In this document: piece after piece, positions 23,875-33,440 of the stretch
How positions within the stretch are numbered: position 1 is the first letter of the stretch
Layout: every line of letters begins with the position of its first letter
From: Phaeodactylibacter xiamenensis
GTDB lineage: Bacteria > Bacteroidota > Bacteroidia > Chitinophagales > Saprospiraceae
Assembly (NCBI RefSeq): GCF_000759025.1
Contig: NZ_JPOS01000012.1
Span: 186,001-250,000 of the forward strand
Direction: 5' to 3'
Length of the DNA stretch: 64,000 bases
Translations under genes and position numbers: made by a program
Notes under the pieces: model-generated
Seen by the model: only the letters and a program-made list of their open reading frames with translations
What the model was told of the DNA's origin: nothing
Database searches by the model: none

Positions 23875-24768
23875 TTACCGGACAATCAATACCGGGATAT
23901 GGAAATCGAAGTTCAGTAATTGTATGGCTGTGCTGCCCAGCAGCATGGCCGGAATATTGCTGCGCCCCTTGGACCCGATGATCACCAGGTCTTTACTCTT
24001 TTGAATAGCAAAATCGTATACCGCCTGAGCCGTAGTGCGGTCCTCACTGTACGTAAAAACACAGGAAGTGTCCTGCAGTGGCTCTGGCAGCCCCCGCCGA
24101 AAACGCTTATACTGGTCTTCTGCCTCCTCTTTCATAGACTTCCGGAACCCCTGAACCGGGATGAAGGGAAAATAGTGCATCGGAATGGTATATACATGCT
24201 GGCTCGTCAGTACGCCCTCTACCGAATCTTTAATCCGTTTGCCTGCCAGTAGAGCCCGCCTGGACACCTGAGAAAAATCAATCGGTACAAGGATACGCTC
24301 CATATGGTGCGGAGCCGTTTCCGGCACAGCCAGCAGGTCTGATTTCAAAGAAGCCTGCCTAAGGACTTTTTCGGCCACCTGCCCGGAGCCCTGATAGGAT
24401 AGTTTTTTGCCGACTACGATCAGCTCCGCCCCCTGGGCATTAGCGGTTTTTACAATCTCCTGAGCAGTAGAGCTGCCTTCTGTGACCATAACTTCCCAAT
24501 CCACATCTGGCATCTTGCCGCTATTCTGCTGCAGGAAGTGAGTATCAATGTTTTCTTCAATTTCTTCACCAATGAGCTCCGAAAGCGGACGCTCCAGCTC
24601 TTCCAGAAGAGATTCAGCTTCTTCAGGATAGTCAAAACGGATATTGTGCTGAAAACAGATTTGCTCAACGCCCGGAAGCGCTTCGCACAGAAACCGGGCG
24701 TAACGCAGCATAACCTGGTCCATATCCGTAAGGTCCAGACCTAATAATATTGATTTGTAGGCAACCAT
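23875..24768 (-). CDS. Universal stress protein, tandem UspA domains
   Basis: A 297-aa cytosolic protein with two Usp folds (about 1-140 and 145-297). The second carries the ATP-binding motif GSKGRSNIPAMLLGSTA near residue 273; in the first, the corresponding region (VVGKKLSYQGSGQVAEKVLRQA) is partly degenerate. It is 3 bp downstream of the BCCT transporter gene on the same strand and is probably cotranscribed. This pairing suggests a role under osmotic or energy stress, which is inference. Confidence 0.92.
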   Translation of the reverse strand: MVAYKSILLGLDLTDMDQVMLRYARFLCEALPGVEQICFQHNIRFDYPEEAESLLEELERPLSELIGEEIEENIDTHFLQQNSGKMPDVDWEVMVTEGSSTAQEIVKTANAQGAELIVVGKKLSYQGSGQVAEKVLRQASLKSDLLAVPETAPHHMERILVPIDFSQVSRRALLAGKRIKDSVEGVLTSQHVYTIPMHYFPFIPVQGFRKSMKEEAEDQYKRFRRGLPEPLQDTSCVFTYSEDRTTAQAVYDFAIQKSKDLVIIGSKGRSNIPAMLLGSTAIQLLNFDFHIPVLIVR

Positions 24769-24771
24769 AGG

Positions 24772-26358
24772 CTAATCGACTTTATTTTTTTTCTGCCGCT
24801 TGGCAATGAGTTCAGATAAAACCTGCCGGTAGGATTCCCGTTCCTTCAGCTGCTTTTGCTGTTGCATATCTTCAAACTCCCTGGACAGCCCTTTGTACAA
24901 GCTGTAACACATTACAAATAGCAATAGCGTAAATGGCAGACCGGTAGAGATCGCAGCGGTCTGAAGGGCTTTCAAACCACCTCCTAAAAGCAGGGTGGCT
25001 GCCACTGCGCCCTCCGAAAGGGCCCAGAAAATACGCTGCCCCACTGGCGCGTCCAGTTTGCCACCGGAAGTGATGCTGTCAATCACCAGCGAACCGCTGT
25101 CTGAAGAAGTCACAAAAAAACTGGTCACCAGCAAGATACCAATAATAGAGGTGACAAAACTCCACGGATACTCTTCCAATAGTACAAACAAGGCTGTAGC
25201 TATATTTTCATTCACAGCCGTGGCTATATCTCCTATTCCATTCAACTCGAGAAAAAGGGCAGACCCCCCAAAAACAGACATCCACAAAAACGTCAGTAAA
25301 GATGGCACGAGCAGTACGCCCAGGAAGAACTCCCGCACCGTACGCCCCTTCGACACCCGGGCGATAAACATCCCCACAAATGGGGACCAGGAGATCCACC
25401 AGGCCCAGTAAAATACAGACCAGTCGTGCTGCCAGGTGGTACCGGCATAGGACTCCGTCCAGGCACCAATGGAAATCAGCTCCTGCAGATAAGCGCCGGT
25501 ATTCTGAATAAAGGAATCCATCAGAAAAACGGTAGGCCCCAGGATAAGCATGGCAATCAGGAAAATCAGCCCCATGCGCATATTGAGTTCGCTGAGCACC
25601 CGTACGCCTTTGTCGAGCCCCAATACAACAGATACCGTAGCTGCACCCGTAATCGCAGCGATCAAAAAGACCTGCATGGAAACCGTATCCGGCGTGTCAA
25701 ACAGGTGGGCCAGACCAGCCGAAACCTGTTGCACCCCAAACCCAAGGGAAGTAGCCAGCCCAAACAACGTGGCCACCACGGCTACTACGTCAATAATGTT
25801 CCCTATAGGCCCGTGAATACGGTCACCCAAAAGTGGATAAAATACCGAGCGTAGCGTCAGGGGCAGTTTCTTATTGAAGGTAAAAAAGGCAAGGGACATG
25901 CCCACTATTGCATAGATAGCCCACGCATGCAGCCCATAGTGCAGAAAGGTAAACTTCATGGCATCCTGTGCGGCAGTAGCAGGATTGGTGGCACCACGCG
26001 GAGGATTGGAATAGTGAAGAATAGGCTCTGCCACACTAAAAAAGAGCAGCCCGATCCCCATGCCCGCAGAGAAAAGCATCGCAAACCAGGCAAAGGTGCT
26101 GAAGTCAGGTTTGGCCTTGGGGCCGCCAAGCCGAATCTTCCCCATCTTGCTGAATGCGAAGTAGAGCGAAAATGCCAGGAATATATTAACAGCCAGCACC
26201 AGCAGCCACCCGGCATTAGTGGTGATCCCGGCAGTGGTTTTTGAAAAGATCTCTTCCACAGGCTCCCCTATCCCCAGCGTCAGCCCAATGAAAATCAGGA
26301 TGATAATTGCCGAAGGGTAAAATACCGGGGCGTGGATGTCAAAATACTTCTTAGACAT
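24772..26358 (-). CDS. BCCT family transporter (betaine/carnitine/choline type)
   Basis: A 528-aa transporter with 12 predicted membrane helices. The start is placed at ATG 26358 (MSKKYFDIHAP), since 27 upstream open codons overlap a hairpin terminator and lack family character. GMGIGLLFFSVAEPILHYSNPP and WWISWSPFVGMFIARVSKG are family signatures, the latter with the Trp box that binds the quaternary amine. The presence of GMGIG rather than GxGxN-type variants fits Na+-coupled uptake. The C-terminus is a short charged tail that could sense osmolarity. Likely an osmoprotectant importer, together with the Usp gene downstream. Confidence 0.93.
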   Translation of the reverse strand: MSKKYFDIHAPVFYPSAIIILIFIGLTLGIGEPVEEIFSKTTAGITTNAGWLLVLAVNIFLAFSLYFAFSKMGKIRLGGPKAKPDFSTFAWFAMLFSAGMGIGLLFFSVAEPILHYSNPPRGATNPATAAQDAMKFTFLHYGLHAWAIYAIVGMSLAFFTFNKKLPLTLRSVFYPLLGDRIHGPIGNIIDVVAVVATLFGLATSLGFGVQQVSAGLAHLFDTPDTVSMQVFLIAAITGAATVSVVLGLDKGVRVLSELNMRMGLIFLIAMLILGPTVFLMDSFIQNTGAYLQELISIGAWTESYAGTTWQHDWSVFYWAWWISWSPFVGMFIARVSKGRTVREFFLGVLLVPSLLTFLWMSVFGGSALFLELNGIGDIATAVNENIATALFVLLEEYPWSFVTSIIGILLVTSFFVTSSDSGSLVIDSITSGGKLDAPVGQRIFWALSEGAVAATLLLGGGLKALQTAAISTGLPFTLLLFVMCYSLYKGLSREFEDMQQQKQLKERESYRQVLSELIAKRQKKNKVD

Positions 26359-26401
26359 AAACCTGTTGGTTGCGATGATTAAAAACTTGCCCAAAACACA
26401 A

Positions 26402-26433
26402 GTGTGCCACCTCTCATAACGGAGGTGGCACAC
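26402..26433 (-). terminator. Strong hairpin downstream of susD, probable terminator
   Basis: GTGTGCCACCTC (26402-26413) pairs perfectly with 26422-26433 around an 8-base loop. The minus-strand downstream sequence TTGTGTTTT is moderately T-rich. It separates the susCD operon from the BCCT gene. Confidence 0.65.
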
Positions 26434-26468
26434 ACGCATCTTTGTTCAATGCTTTGCAATGAGTATGC

Positions 26469-27959
26469 CTACTGCACCAGCCACATTGCAGCGTTTTGTG
26501 AGTTAGAGCCGCCTAGACGGTCTACTGCGGCGTTGTAGTTTGTTTCGTTCAAGCTGATCTCCTGACCAGGGTAGAGGAAACGCAATGGCAGTTCGTCATC
26601 ATTGACATTGGCGCAGGGCGGGTTGAGGAACGGGATACCATCCCAGCTCATGCCACTTTCATGGTACCAGCGGCGCAGCTCAAAATAGGGCTGCAAGCCG
26701 TGGAAAAATAAAGCGACCCACTTCTGCTCCCAGATGTCTGTGACTTTTTCGTAGGCTGCACCAGAATTGTCGTAGAAGTCTTCAAAAGAAGACCACTGCG
26801 TAGAGGACAGGTCTACCTGATGGTACTCCATAGAAGCAGCAACACCATTGCGGTAGTGGCTTTCCACGTCGCCGGATATCCAGCCTTTGGCAGCTGCTTC
26901 TGCCAATAGGAATTCTACCTCGGCGTAAGTCATCAGGATGCCTTTTGCCAGGTCGATACCCAGCTCGGCAGCTGTTGTCTGAGCAGCATCTACATAGTAC
27001 GCAGCGCCAAGGCGTGAGCCTGTCTTGCTGCAGTCTTCGGTATTGTTGCCGTTGTCCGCACCATTAAAAGCGCCTTCCGTGGTGTACATATCGTTGTCCG
27101 GACGTGCATAGCGGAACAGACGAGGGTCATCGTAATCTGTCAGGTGGGCTACGAGGGTGGAGCTAATTGCCACCGCATCAAAGTCCCCTGTTTTCAGCGG
27201 GATCAGCGGGAACTGATTCGGGAAAGCGTTGAGGTACGTCAGGGTAGCGTTGTCGTCGTTGCTTTCCATAATATTGCCACCATCCGCGATAGCTGCAAAA
27301 TCAGCTGCTGCGTTATCCAGTTGGTTACTGGCCAGCATCAGGAGCTGTAAACGCAGGGAGTTGGCAAACTTCTGCCACTTGGAAGCGTCGCCATTAAAGA
27401 TCAGGTCGCCGGCAATAGAGCCGCCGTTGGAAGAGGACAACAGATTGCTTGCGCGCTCCAGCTCACTCAGCAGGTCCGCGTAGATTTCAGGCTGCGGGTC
27501 ATACACCGGTGTGAAATTATCCTGCAGCCCGCTAATGGCCTCGAAGTAAGGCACATCGCCATAAGCGTTCGTCAGTACGGAGAAAATCCAGCTGCGCAGG
27601 ACGACTGCCGCACCTTCGAGGTGGGCATTCTCCGATTCAATCGCAATTTCTTCCACAGCATACACATCAGTCAGGCTGCCGTAGAGCCCTTCCCATACGG
27701 TTGGGAAAGCGTTCCAGTTATAAGCATCTACCTCATTCCGGAGGGTCTTGGCGCTCAGCTGCGCGATGTTATTGCCCAGGAGGAAAGACTCTTCAGTGGT
27801 GGTATTCACACTGTTTCGGATAGCCGAAGCCATGAGCACGTCGGGAGAAACCGTCGTCGGCTCGTTCGGGTTTTCGTTAAACTCATCAAATTGCTCGCAG
27901 GAAACCAGGAACAGCCCGGCCAGCACTAAGAGGAGTGATATAGATTTGAAAAATTTCAT
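26469..27959 (-). CDS. SusD/RagB-family outer membrane lipoprotein
   Basis: A 496-aa surface lipoprotein that caps its SusC partner and helps bind nutrients. The start at ATG 27959 (MKFFKSISLLL) gives a signal peptide with lipobox LVSC near residue 20; upstream open codons are rejected because they lie before this. FNENPNEPTTVSPDVLM after the cysteine is typical of SusD-like lipoproteins of the SusD_like_2 type. The C-terminal part contains the conserved ELRRWYHESG and NNY-like helices. It lies 75 bp downstream of susC. No glycoside hydrolase or peptidase is adjacent, so the substrate is unknown (glycan, peptide or other). Confidence 0.93.
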   Translation of the reverse strand: MKFFKSISLLLVLAGLFLVSCEQFDEFNENPNEPTTVSPDVLMASAIRNSVNTTTEESFLLGNNIAQLSAKTLRNEVDAYNWNAFPTVWEGLYGSLTDVYAVEEIAIESENAHLEGAAVVLRSWIFSVLTNAYGDVPYFEAISGLQDNFTPVYDPQPEIYADLLSELERASNLLSSSNGGSIAGDLIFNGDASKWQKFANSLRLQLLMLASNQLDNAAADFAAIADGGNIMESNDDNATLTYLNAFPNQFPLIPLKTGDFDAVAISSTLVAHLTDYDDPRLFRYARPDNDMYTTEGAFNGADNGNNTEDCSKTGSRLGAAYYVDAAQTTAAELGIDLAKGILMTYAEVEFLLAEAAAKGWISGDVESHYRNGVAASMEYHQVDLSSTQWSSFEDFYDNSGAAYEKVTDIWEQKWVALFFHGLQPYFELRRWYHESGMSWDGIPFLNPPCANVNDDELPLRFLYPGQEISLNETNYNAAVDRLGGSNSQNAAMWLVQ

Positions 27960-28034
27960 AAATGTCTTTTTTGTCTTGAAAAATAGGGAGGCAGGAAAGC
28001 CCTTCCTCCCCCGAATGCGTTTCAAGCTTTTTAT

Positions 28035-31000
28035 TTAGAAGCCCAGATTAAGAGAGAAACCGAAGCTTCTTACAGATGGCAGCTGCGTACTTTCGAAGCC
28101 ATTCACAAACAAGCCATTCCGGATGGAGTAGGTCTCCGGGTCGATAGATGGCACGTTGGTGAAGAGCAACAGGTTGCGCCCTACAAGTGAGATGCTGGCG
28201 TTGGCGATGCCTGCCGATTCCAGCACACCTGATGGGATGCGGTAAGAAAGGCTCACCTCACGGAGCTTCACATAGGTAGCATCGTAAGTTGCGGCTTCAA
28301 TATTGTCACGGTTGAATCCGTTACCGTAGTAGTTGTAGAAATAACCGGTGTAGCCGGCTCCACCTGGCTCTACGGGTACGTCGTTAGGCACGTATTCCGG
28401 ATTTTCATCCGTACCGATGTTCTTCACACCTGGCCCTATTACCCCCCCGGCTTGCTCAAGGGTGTAAACAGGGGCGCCATTGGCATCGTAGTCTACACTG
28501 TAGACCGTACGGCCCTCTGTTGTGAGCAGGTCAAGGTGTGGGTCATCCTCGTTGGTAATTGTACCACCGGTATTCATAAGCGCATGGGTACGGGAGTAGA
28601 TGTTACCGCCTATCTGGCCGTCAAACAGGAAGCCAAAGCTGATGTTCCCAAAGTTCAAGGTATTGTAGATACCGATACGGGCATCCGGCTGGAAAGACCC
28701 GGCAGACACTTTCTCTTCTGTGAGCAGTGGCAGTCCGTCTTCGTGAATAATCTGGCCATCATACTGACCGCCTTCCACCCGCTGGAAACCAAGGCCATAA
28801 AGCTGGCCGAGCAATTCGCCTTCCTCAGCAACGTACTCCAGGTCTGCGCCACCTTCATCCCCGGGGAATACATCGGCGATAATGCTGTAACGCCCGCTGG
28901 TGATAATGTCCGGCAGGCTTTCCACGATAGCGCGGTTGTGGCCTACGTTCAGCATCACGTCCCAGCTGAAGTTGCGGCGCTGTACCGGTGTGGCACTCAG
29001 CATCAGCTCGATACCCTCGTTGCGGATTTCACCACCGTTGGTAAGGCTGAAGTCGTAACCACTTGTTGCCGCAACAGGCAGGGTGATCACCTGATCGAAG
29101 CTAAGCATGTTGTAGTATGTCGCGTCCAAACGCAGGCGATCATTCAGGAACCGAACATCCACACCTACTTCGATAGCCCGGGTACGTTCATTGGTCAGGT
29201 CCGGGTCGGCTACGGTGCGGTTGGTTGTGAAAACCGATGTGGCACCAAAGGCAGCCTGTGGCGTAAAGGTGTTACCGAACGAATAAGGCGGTGCACCATT
29301 ACCGACTTCTGCGTATGCTCCTTTCAGCTTCAGGAAGGAGAGGGCAGAATTAGCACCAAGGTTGAGCTTTTCGCTCAGTACAGCACTCATCGAAACAGAA
29401 GGGTACAGGAAGTCGTAATCTGATCCATCAATACCCAGTTCAGGGTTCACCAAGGTACTGTTCCAATCCTGCCGAAGCGATGCATCGAGGTAAAGGAAAT
29501 CGTCAAATGAAATGGTCGCGATACCAAACAAGCTGTTGATACCGGTAGTGGTCTTCTGAGACTCTACCAAAACACCGGAACGAGCATTGGCAAGGGTGTA
29601 AATACTTTCGCTCGTACCTGCAAACTTGAGCTCCGGGTTGTTGGCGACCAGGAAGTTGGCGTTTTGCCGCATGATGTTGCCACCAAGCTTTACATCAAGT
29701 GCGAAGCGGGAACCGTTGCTCCGGTCGGTATGATAACCGATCAGTGCCTCAGCATTCGTCTCTGTGAAGGAGATTTCATCCTCGCGATAGCTGCCATTCT
29801 CTCCCGGTGTGGCCTTGGTGGAAGGTGCCCGGCGGTAGGCCCGCTCATCATCTACTACATCTGCACCGTAGCGCAGGCGGATATCAAAGTTATCATTCAG
29901 TTCATAAGACAGCTGCAGGTTACCAATGACGCGGTTGCTGCTGAAGCTGTTGGTATTTTCATTGGCAACAAACCAGGGATTGTTTACCCAAAGGTCCTCC
30001 ACATAGCGCTGCTGTACGCCTTCGAGGCCAGGCTCCCAGTAGTCGCGCAAGTCGTCAATAGCTACCTGCCGCGGGTACCAGAGCCAGCCGTACATCACGG
30101 AAGAAGACTCATCGTAGCCGGAGTTCGGCACATTATCAGAGCCGGAGCGCACGTACATGGCATTCAGGCGCACATTGAGGCGGTCGTCAAAGAGCTGACG
30201 GCCAATGCTCGTCTGAAATGTATTACGCTGCAGGTTGGTATTAGGTACGATCCCACGATTAGAGGTGTTCGTGTAGGAAAGTCGGAAATCGCCATCCTCT
30301 GATTTATTGTTGATCGCGATGTTATTGATGCTGGAAATGCCCGTACGGAAGAAGTTGCGGATATTGTCTTCAGCTGGCGTAAACGGAGCAGGTTGCCCAT
30401 CGGAGTTGAACTGCTTGATCAGCTGCCCGTTCATGCGCGGGCCCCAGTTCTCACCGTATGCTTCGTAGTATTCCTTATCACCGATGTAGTTGGTACCGTC
30501 GATATAGCTGTACTTACCACCGCCACCAAAGCCAAATTCATTCTGGTAGTTAGGCAGTTTGAGGATGGTCTGCGCCATGGTTGTGGAGTTGATTTCCACA
30601 CCCCAGCCCTGAGCATCTTTACCCGTCTTGGTCTCAATCAGGATCACACCGTTTGCGGCGCGTGAGCCGTAAAGTGCGGATGCGGCTGGCCCTTTCAGTA
30701 CATTAATGGAAGCGATATCATCCGGGTTGACGATCTGTGCCGCATTACCAAAGTCGATGGTGGTAGAGCCGTTAAGGCCATCATCGAAGCTGTACAGATC
30801 GTTGGTAATTGGAATACCATTGACTACGAATAGTGGCTGGTTATTGCCCAACAGTGATGCTGCGCCCCGAATGTTAATATTGGAAGATGCGGTTGGGCCA
30901 GCGGAGCTACCTGTCACGTATACACCGGAGGCTTTACCCGCCAGAGCATTAGTGACGTTGGTCGGCTTGACTTTTGCGATTTGCTCAGCACCCAGCTTTT

Positions 31001-31391
31001 GGACCGAGTAGCCCAGGGCTTTCTCTTCCCGCTCGATGCCAAGGGCAGTTACCACTACTTCGTCCAGCTCAATTTGAGAGCTCAGCTCAACGTCGTAGGT
31101 ATCTTTGCCATTTTCAATAGCAACCTCTTTAGTGCTAAAGCCAACATAGGAAAAGACGAGGACTTCCGCATCTTCAGCGATCGGCAGCTCATAGGCGCCG
31201 TTGAAATCCGTCACGGTACCTTTTATCGTCTTTTTCACGTAAACGTTGGCACCAATTAGAGGCTCCCCTTCATTATCAGTTACAGTACCGGTAATGGTTC
31301 TCCCACCCGCTTGTGCCAGCATGGTGCTACTGCATACGAACAGCAGGACCAGCCCAAGGAAGTGGCGAGTCATTTGTAAAGTACGATTCAT
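28035..31391 (-). CDS. SusC/RagA-family TonB-linked outer membrane protein
   Basis: A 1118-aa TonB-dependent transporter. After a signal peptide (about 1-26) comes a carboxypeptidase-regulatory-like domain (ITGTVTDNEGEPLIGANVYVK), then the plug region with ELDEVVVTALGIEREEKALGYS, which is the SusC-type TonB box region, NINIRGAASL, and a 22-strand barrel ending with a typical aromatic residue (SFGFSLNLGF). It is paired with susD directly downstream. It imports a substrate across the outer membrane with energy from TonB. No regulator such as an ECF/FecR pair is adjacent. Confidence 0.95.
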   Translation of the reverse strand: MNRTLQMTRHFLGLVLLFVCSSTMLAQAGGRTITGTVTDNEGEPLIGANVYVKKTIKGTVTDFNGAYELPIAEDAEVLVFSYVGFSTKEVAIENGKDTYDVELSSQIELDEVVVTALGIEREEKALGYSVQKLGAEQIAKVKPTNVTNALAGKASGVYVTGSSAGPTASSNINIRGAASLLGNNQPLFVVNGIPITNDLYSFDDGLNGSTTIDFGNAAQIVNPDDIASINVLKGPAASALYGSRAANGVILIETKTGKDAQGWGVEINSTTMAQTILKLPNYQNEFGFGGGGKYSYIDGTNYIGDKEYYEAYGENWGPRMNGQLIKQFNSDGQPAPFTPAEDNIRNFFRTGISSINNIAINNKSEDGDFRLSYTNTSNRGIVPNTNLQRNTFQTSIGRQLFDDRLNVRLNAMYVRSGSDNVPNSGYDESSSVMYGWLWYPRQVAIDDLRDYWEPGLEGVQQRYVEDLWVNNPWFVANENTNSFSSNRVIGNLQLSYELNDNFDIRLRYGADVVDDERAYRRAPSTKATPGENGSYREDEISFTETNAEALIGYHTDRSNGSRFALDVKLGGNIMRQNANFLVANNPELKFAGTSESIYTLANARSGVLVESQKTTTGINSLFGIATISFDDFLYLDASLRQDWNSTLVNPELGIDGSDYDFLYPSVSMSAVLSEKLNLGANSALSFLKLKGAYAEVGNGAPPYSFGNTFTPQAAFGATSVFTTNRTVADPDLTNERTRAIEVGVDVRFLNDRLRLDATYYNMLSFDQVITLPVAATSGYDFSLTNGGEIRNEGIELMLSATPVQRRNFSWDVMLNVGHNRAIVESLPDIITSGRYSIIADVFPGDEGGADLEYVAEEGELLGQLYGLGFQRVEGGQYDGQIIHEDGLPLLTEEKVSAGSFQPDARIGIYNTLNFGNISFGFLFDGQIGGNIYSRTHALMNTGGTITNEDDPHLDLLTTEGRTVYSVDYDANGAPVYTLEQAGGVIGPGVKNIGTDENPEYVPNDVPVEPGGAGYTGYFYNYYGNGFNRDNIEAATYDATYVKLREVSLSYRIPSGVLESAGIANASISLVGRNLLLFTNVPSIDPETYSIRNGLFVNGFESTQLPSVRSFGFSLNLGF

Positions 31392-31504
31392 AAAACTAAT
31401 GTTTAATTAAGAATAAACATGGACCAAGCAGTGTGCTAAACACACTACTTTTATTTAACTTAGAAACTCGTATTGCTTATTTTGGGCACGAAAATCGAAA
31501 ATAA

Positions 31505-32598
31505 ATGACAAAAAAGCACATTATTACGTACTTAATATTCACATTTTCCTTTTTATCTGCTATAAATGGGCAAAAAACACCCTTTATTTAGATAGCTTGT
31601 CAATATTAAAGGTAGGCGTAAAAGAATCTCCACCTTTCCTGTTTAAAAAAAGTACAAACCACTTTGAGGGCATCAGCGCCTGGCTATGGGAGCAGGTGGC
31701 ATCTGAACTCGGGCAGGCTTACGAATTACAGGAACTCACCCTTAGCGACATGCTGGATCAGTTGGAGGCCGGAAAGCTTGATATAGCCATTAATCCGCTG
31801 ACCGTCACCAGCAGCCGCATAGAACGGATGGAATTCACGCAGCCGTTTTTCGTTTCTTCTTCCGCCGTGGCTACACACAGCAGCAGCGGCTTGCATAGCG
31901 CCCTGGCTTTTGTTAAAAAATTCTTCTCTGTGAATTTTATAAAGGCAATTTTTGTGCTGTTTATTGTCATTTTTATCTTTGGCTTTATTGCGTGGCTGTT
32001 TGAGCGCAAGGCCAACCCGGAGGAATTCCCCGATGGCTGGAAGGGCATGTGGGAAGGCATATGGTGGTCGGCCGTCACGATGACGACGGTAGGCTACGGC
32101 GACAAATCTCCACGCTCACTTGGCGGCAGGATTGTCGCGCTGGTGTGGATGTTTACGGCCATTATTATCATTTCCGGCCTTACGGCAAGTATCGCTTCTT
32201 CCCTAACGGTAAATCAGCTGAGTGGCGACATTGAAAGCTTACAGGAATTGCGGCAGCATGAGGTAGGTTCTGTGGCGGTTTCAGCCAGCCTTCGGTTCCT
32301 CGAAGACAACTATGTGCCTGCCCGGCCTTACAATAATGTACAGGCAGGCCTGGATGCACTCGAATCCGGAGAGATTGATGCTTTTGTATACGACGAGCCC
32401 ATCCTGAAGTACGAAATCCTTAGCGGCAACCGCACAGAGCTACAGGTTCTCCCCTACCGCTTCAATACACAGTACTACAGCTACGGCCTGCCCAAAGGCA
32501 GTGCTTTGGCTGACCGGATTAACCCCATTATGCTCAGCGTACTGGAAAGCAGCCGATGGCAGGCGATCCTTTCAGAGTATGATTTGAAGGAAGAATAG
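31505..32598 (+). CDS. GluR0-like ionotropic glutamate receptor channel, signal peptide out of frame
   Basis: The main frame (31597-32598) has a split periplasmic-binding lobe, S1 (ILKVGVKESPPFLF, then TVTSSRIERMEFTQPF), a membrane helix, a potassium-type filter TTVGYGD in the pore loop, a second helix ending SGLTASIASSLT (like the eukaryotic SYTANLAAFLT motif), and lobe S2 with the D-E-P ligand region. This layout is that of bacterial ligand-gated K+ channels. No ATG is found in frame; a TTG at 31597 is the only nearby start and gives no signal peptide. An ATG at 31505 in another frame encodes a good signal peptide (MTKKHIITYLIFTFSFLSA) followed by stop at 31589-31591. One extra A in the A6 tract at 31572-31577 would join the two. 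Either an assembly error, a recent frameshift, or slippage. Confidence 0.8.
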
Positions 32599-32664
32599 TC
32601 CCGGACCGGACATTTCAGAGGAGCCGATATAAAGTGGTGCTAACTTTATCCTAAAGGACGCGTT

Positions 32665-33435
32665 ATGAAAATAAAACCGTCCATGCGTTATTGCCTGCTA
32701 TTTGTATTTGCCGCCTTGCTTAGCGGTTGTAAAGTCAGCGACTATGCTTCTGATTCCAAGCCCATTGACCACCGCATCTGGGACAGCCTTTTGCAAAAGC
32801 ACGTGACCGCAGAGGGGTTAGTCGACTATCAGGGCTTCATTGCCGATAGCGCACGCCTGAACAACTATTTAGACCTGCTGCGGCAGCACCATCCCAACGA
32901 CAAGCACTGGTCCCGGGACGAGCGCCTGGCATACTGGATCAATGCCTATAATGCCTTTACGGTAAAATTGGTGGCCGACCACTATCCTGTGGAAAGTATA
33001 AAGGACATCAAAAACGGCATACCCTTCGTGAATACCGTTTGGGATATCAAGTTTATTGAAATCGAGGGGCAGACTTATGACCTGAATAACATAGAGCACG
33101 GTATCATCCGCCCAAAATTTGAGGAGCCCCGTATCCATTTTGCAGTCAATTGTGCTGCGCGGTCCTGCCCCAAACTGCACAACCGGGCTTATACGCCTGA
33201 AACACTCGATGACCAACTCACACAGGCAGCCGAAGCCTTCCTTGCCGACGAGAGCAAGAATAAGGTGAGCCCAAATTCCGCGAAGCTATCCAAAATTTTC
33301 ACCTGGTACGGTGGCGACTTCAAAGCGGGTGGAATGTCAATTATCGAGTACATCAATCGGTATGCGCCGGTAGAGATCAACGCGGACGCAGAAGTTTCCT
33401 ACCTTGAGTACGACTGGAGCCTGAATGAACAATAG
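32665..33435 (+). CDS. DUF547 domain lipoprotein
   Basis: A 256-aa exported lipoprotein; the lipobox LLSGC ends the signal peptide at about residue 22. The DUF547 domain is recognised by WDSLLQKHVTAEGLVDYQGF, YWINAYNAFTVKLVADHYPV and IHFAVNCAARSCPKL, all strongly conserved in the family. The catalytic-looking Cys-His context (NCAARSCP) has been noted in the family, but its biochemical role is not established. It is convergent with the TPR gene downstream, separated by 5 bp. Confidence 0.9.
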   Translation: MKIKPSMRYCLLFVFAALLSGCKVSDYASDSKPIDHRIWDSLLQKHVTAEGLVDYQGFIADSARLNNYLDLLRQHHPNDKHWSRDERLAYWINAYNAFTVKLVADHYPVESIKDIKNGIPFVNTVWDIKFIEIEGQTYDLNNIEHGIIRPKFEEPRIHFAVNCAARSCPKLHNRAYTPETLDDQLTQAAEAFLADESKNKVSPNSAKLSKIFTWYGGDFKAGGMSIIEYINRYAPVEINADAEVSYLEYDWSLNEQ

Positions 33436-33440
33436 AAACC

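Noticed and set aside
31571-31582. Programmed -1 frameshift at the A6 tract of the GluR0-like gene
   Set aside because: In the reading frame of the signal peptide the run does not form the classical X XXY YYZ slippery heptamer, so a programmed shift is not claimed; a plain indel is simpler.
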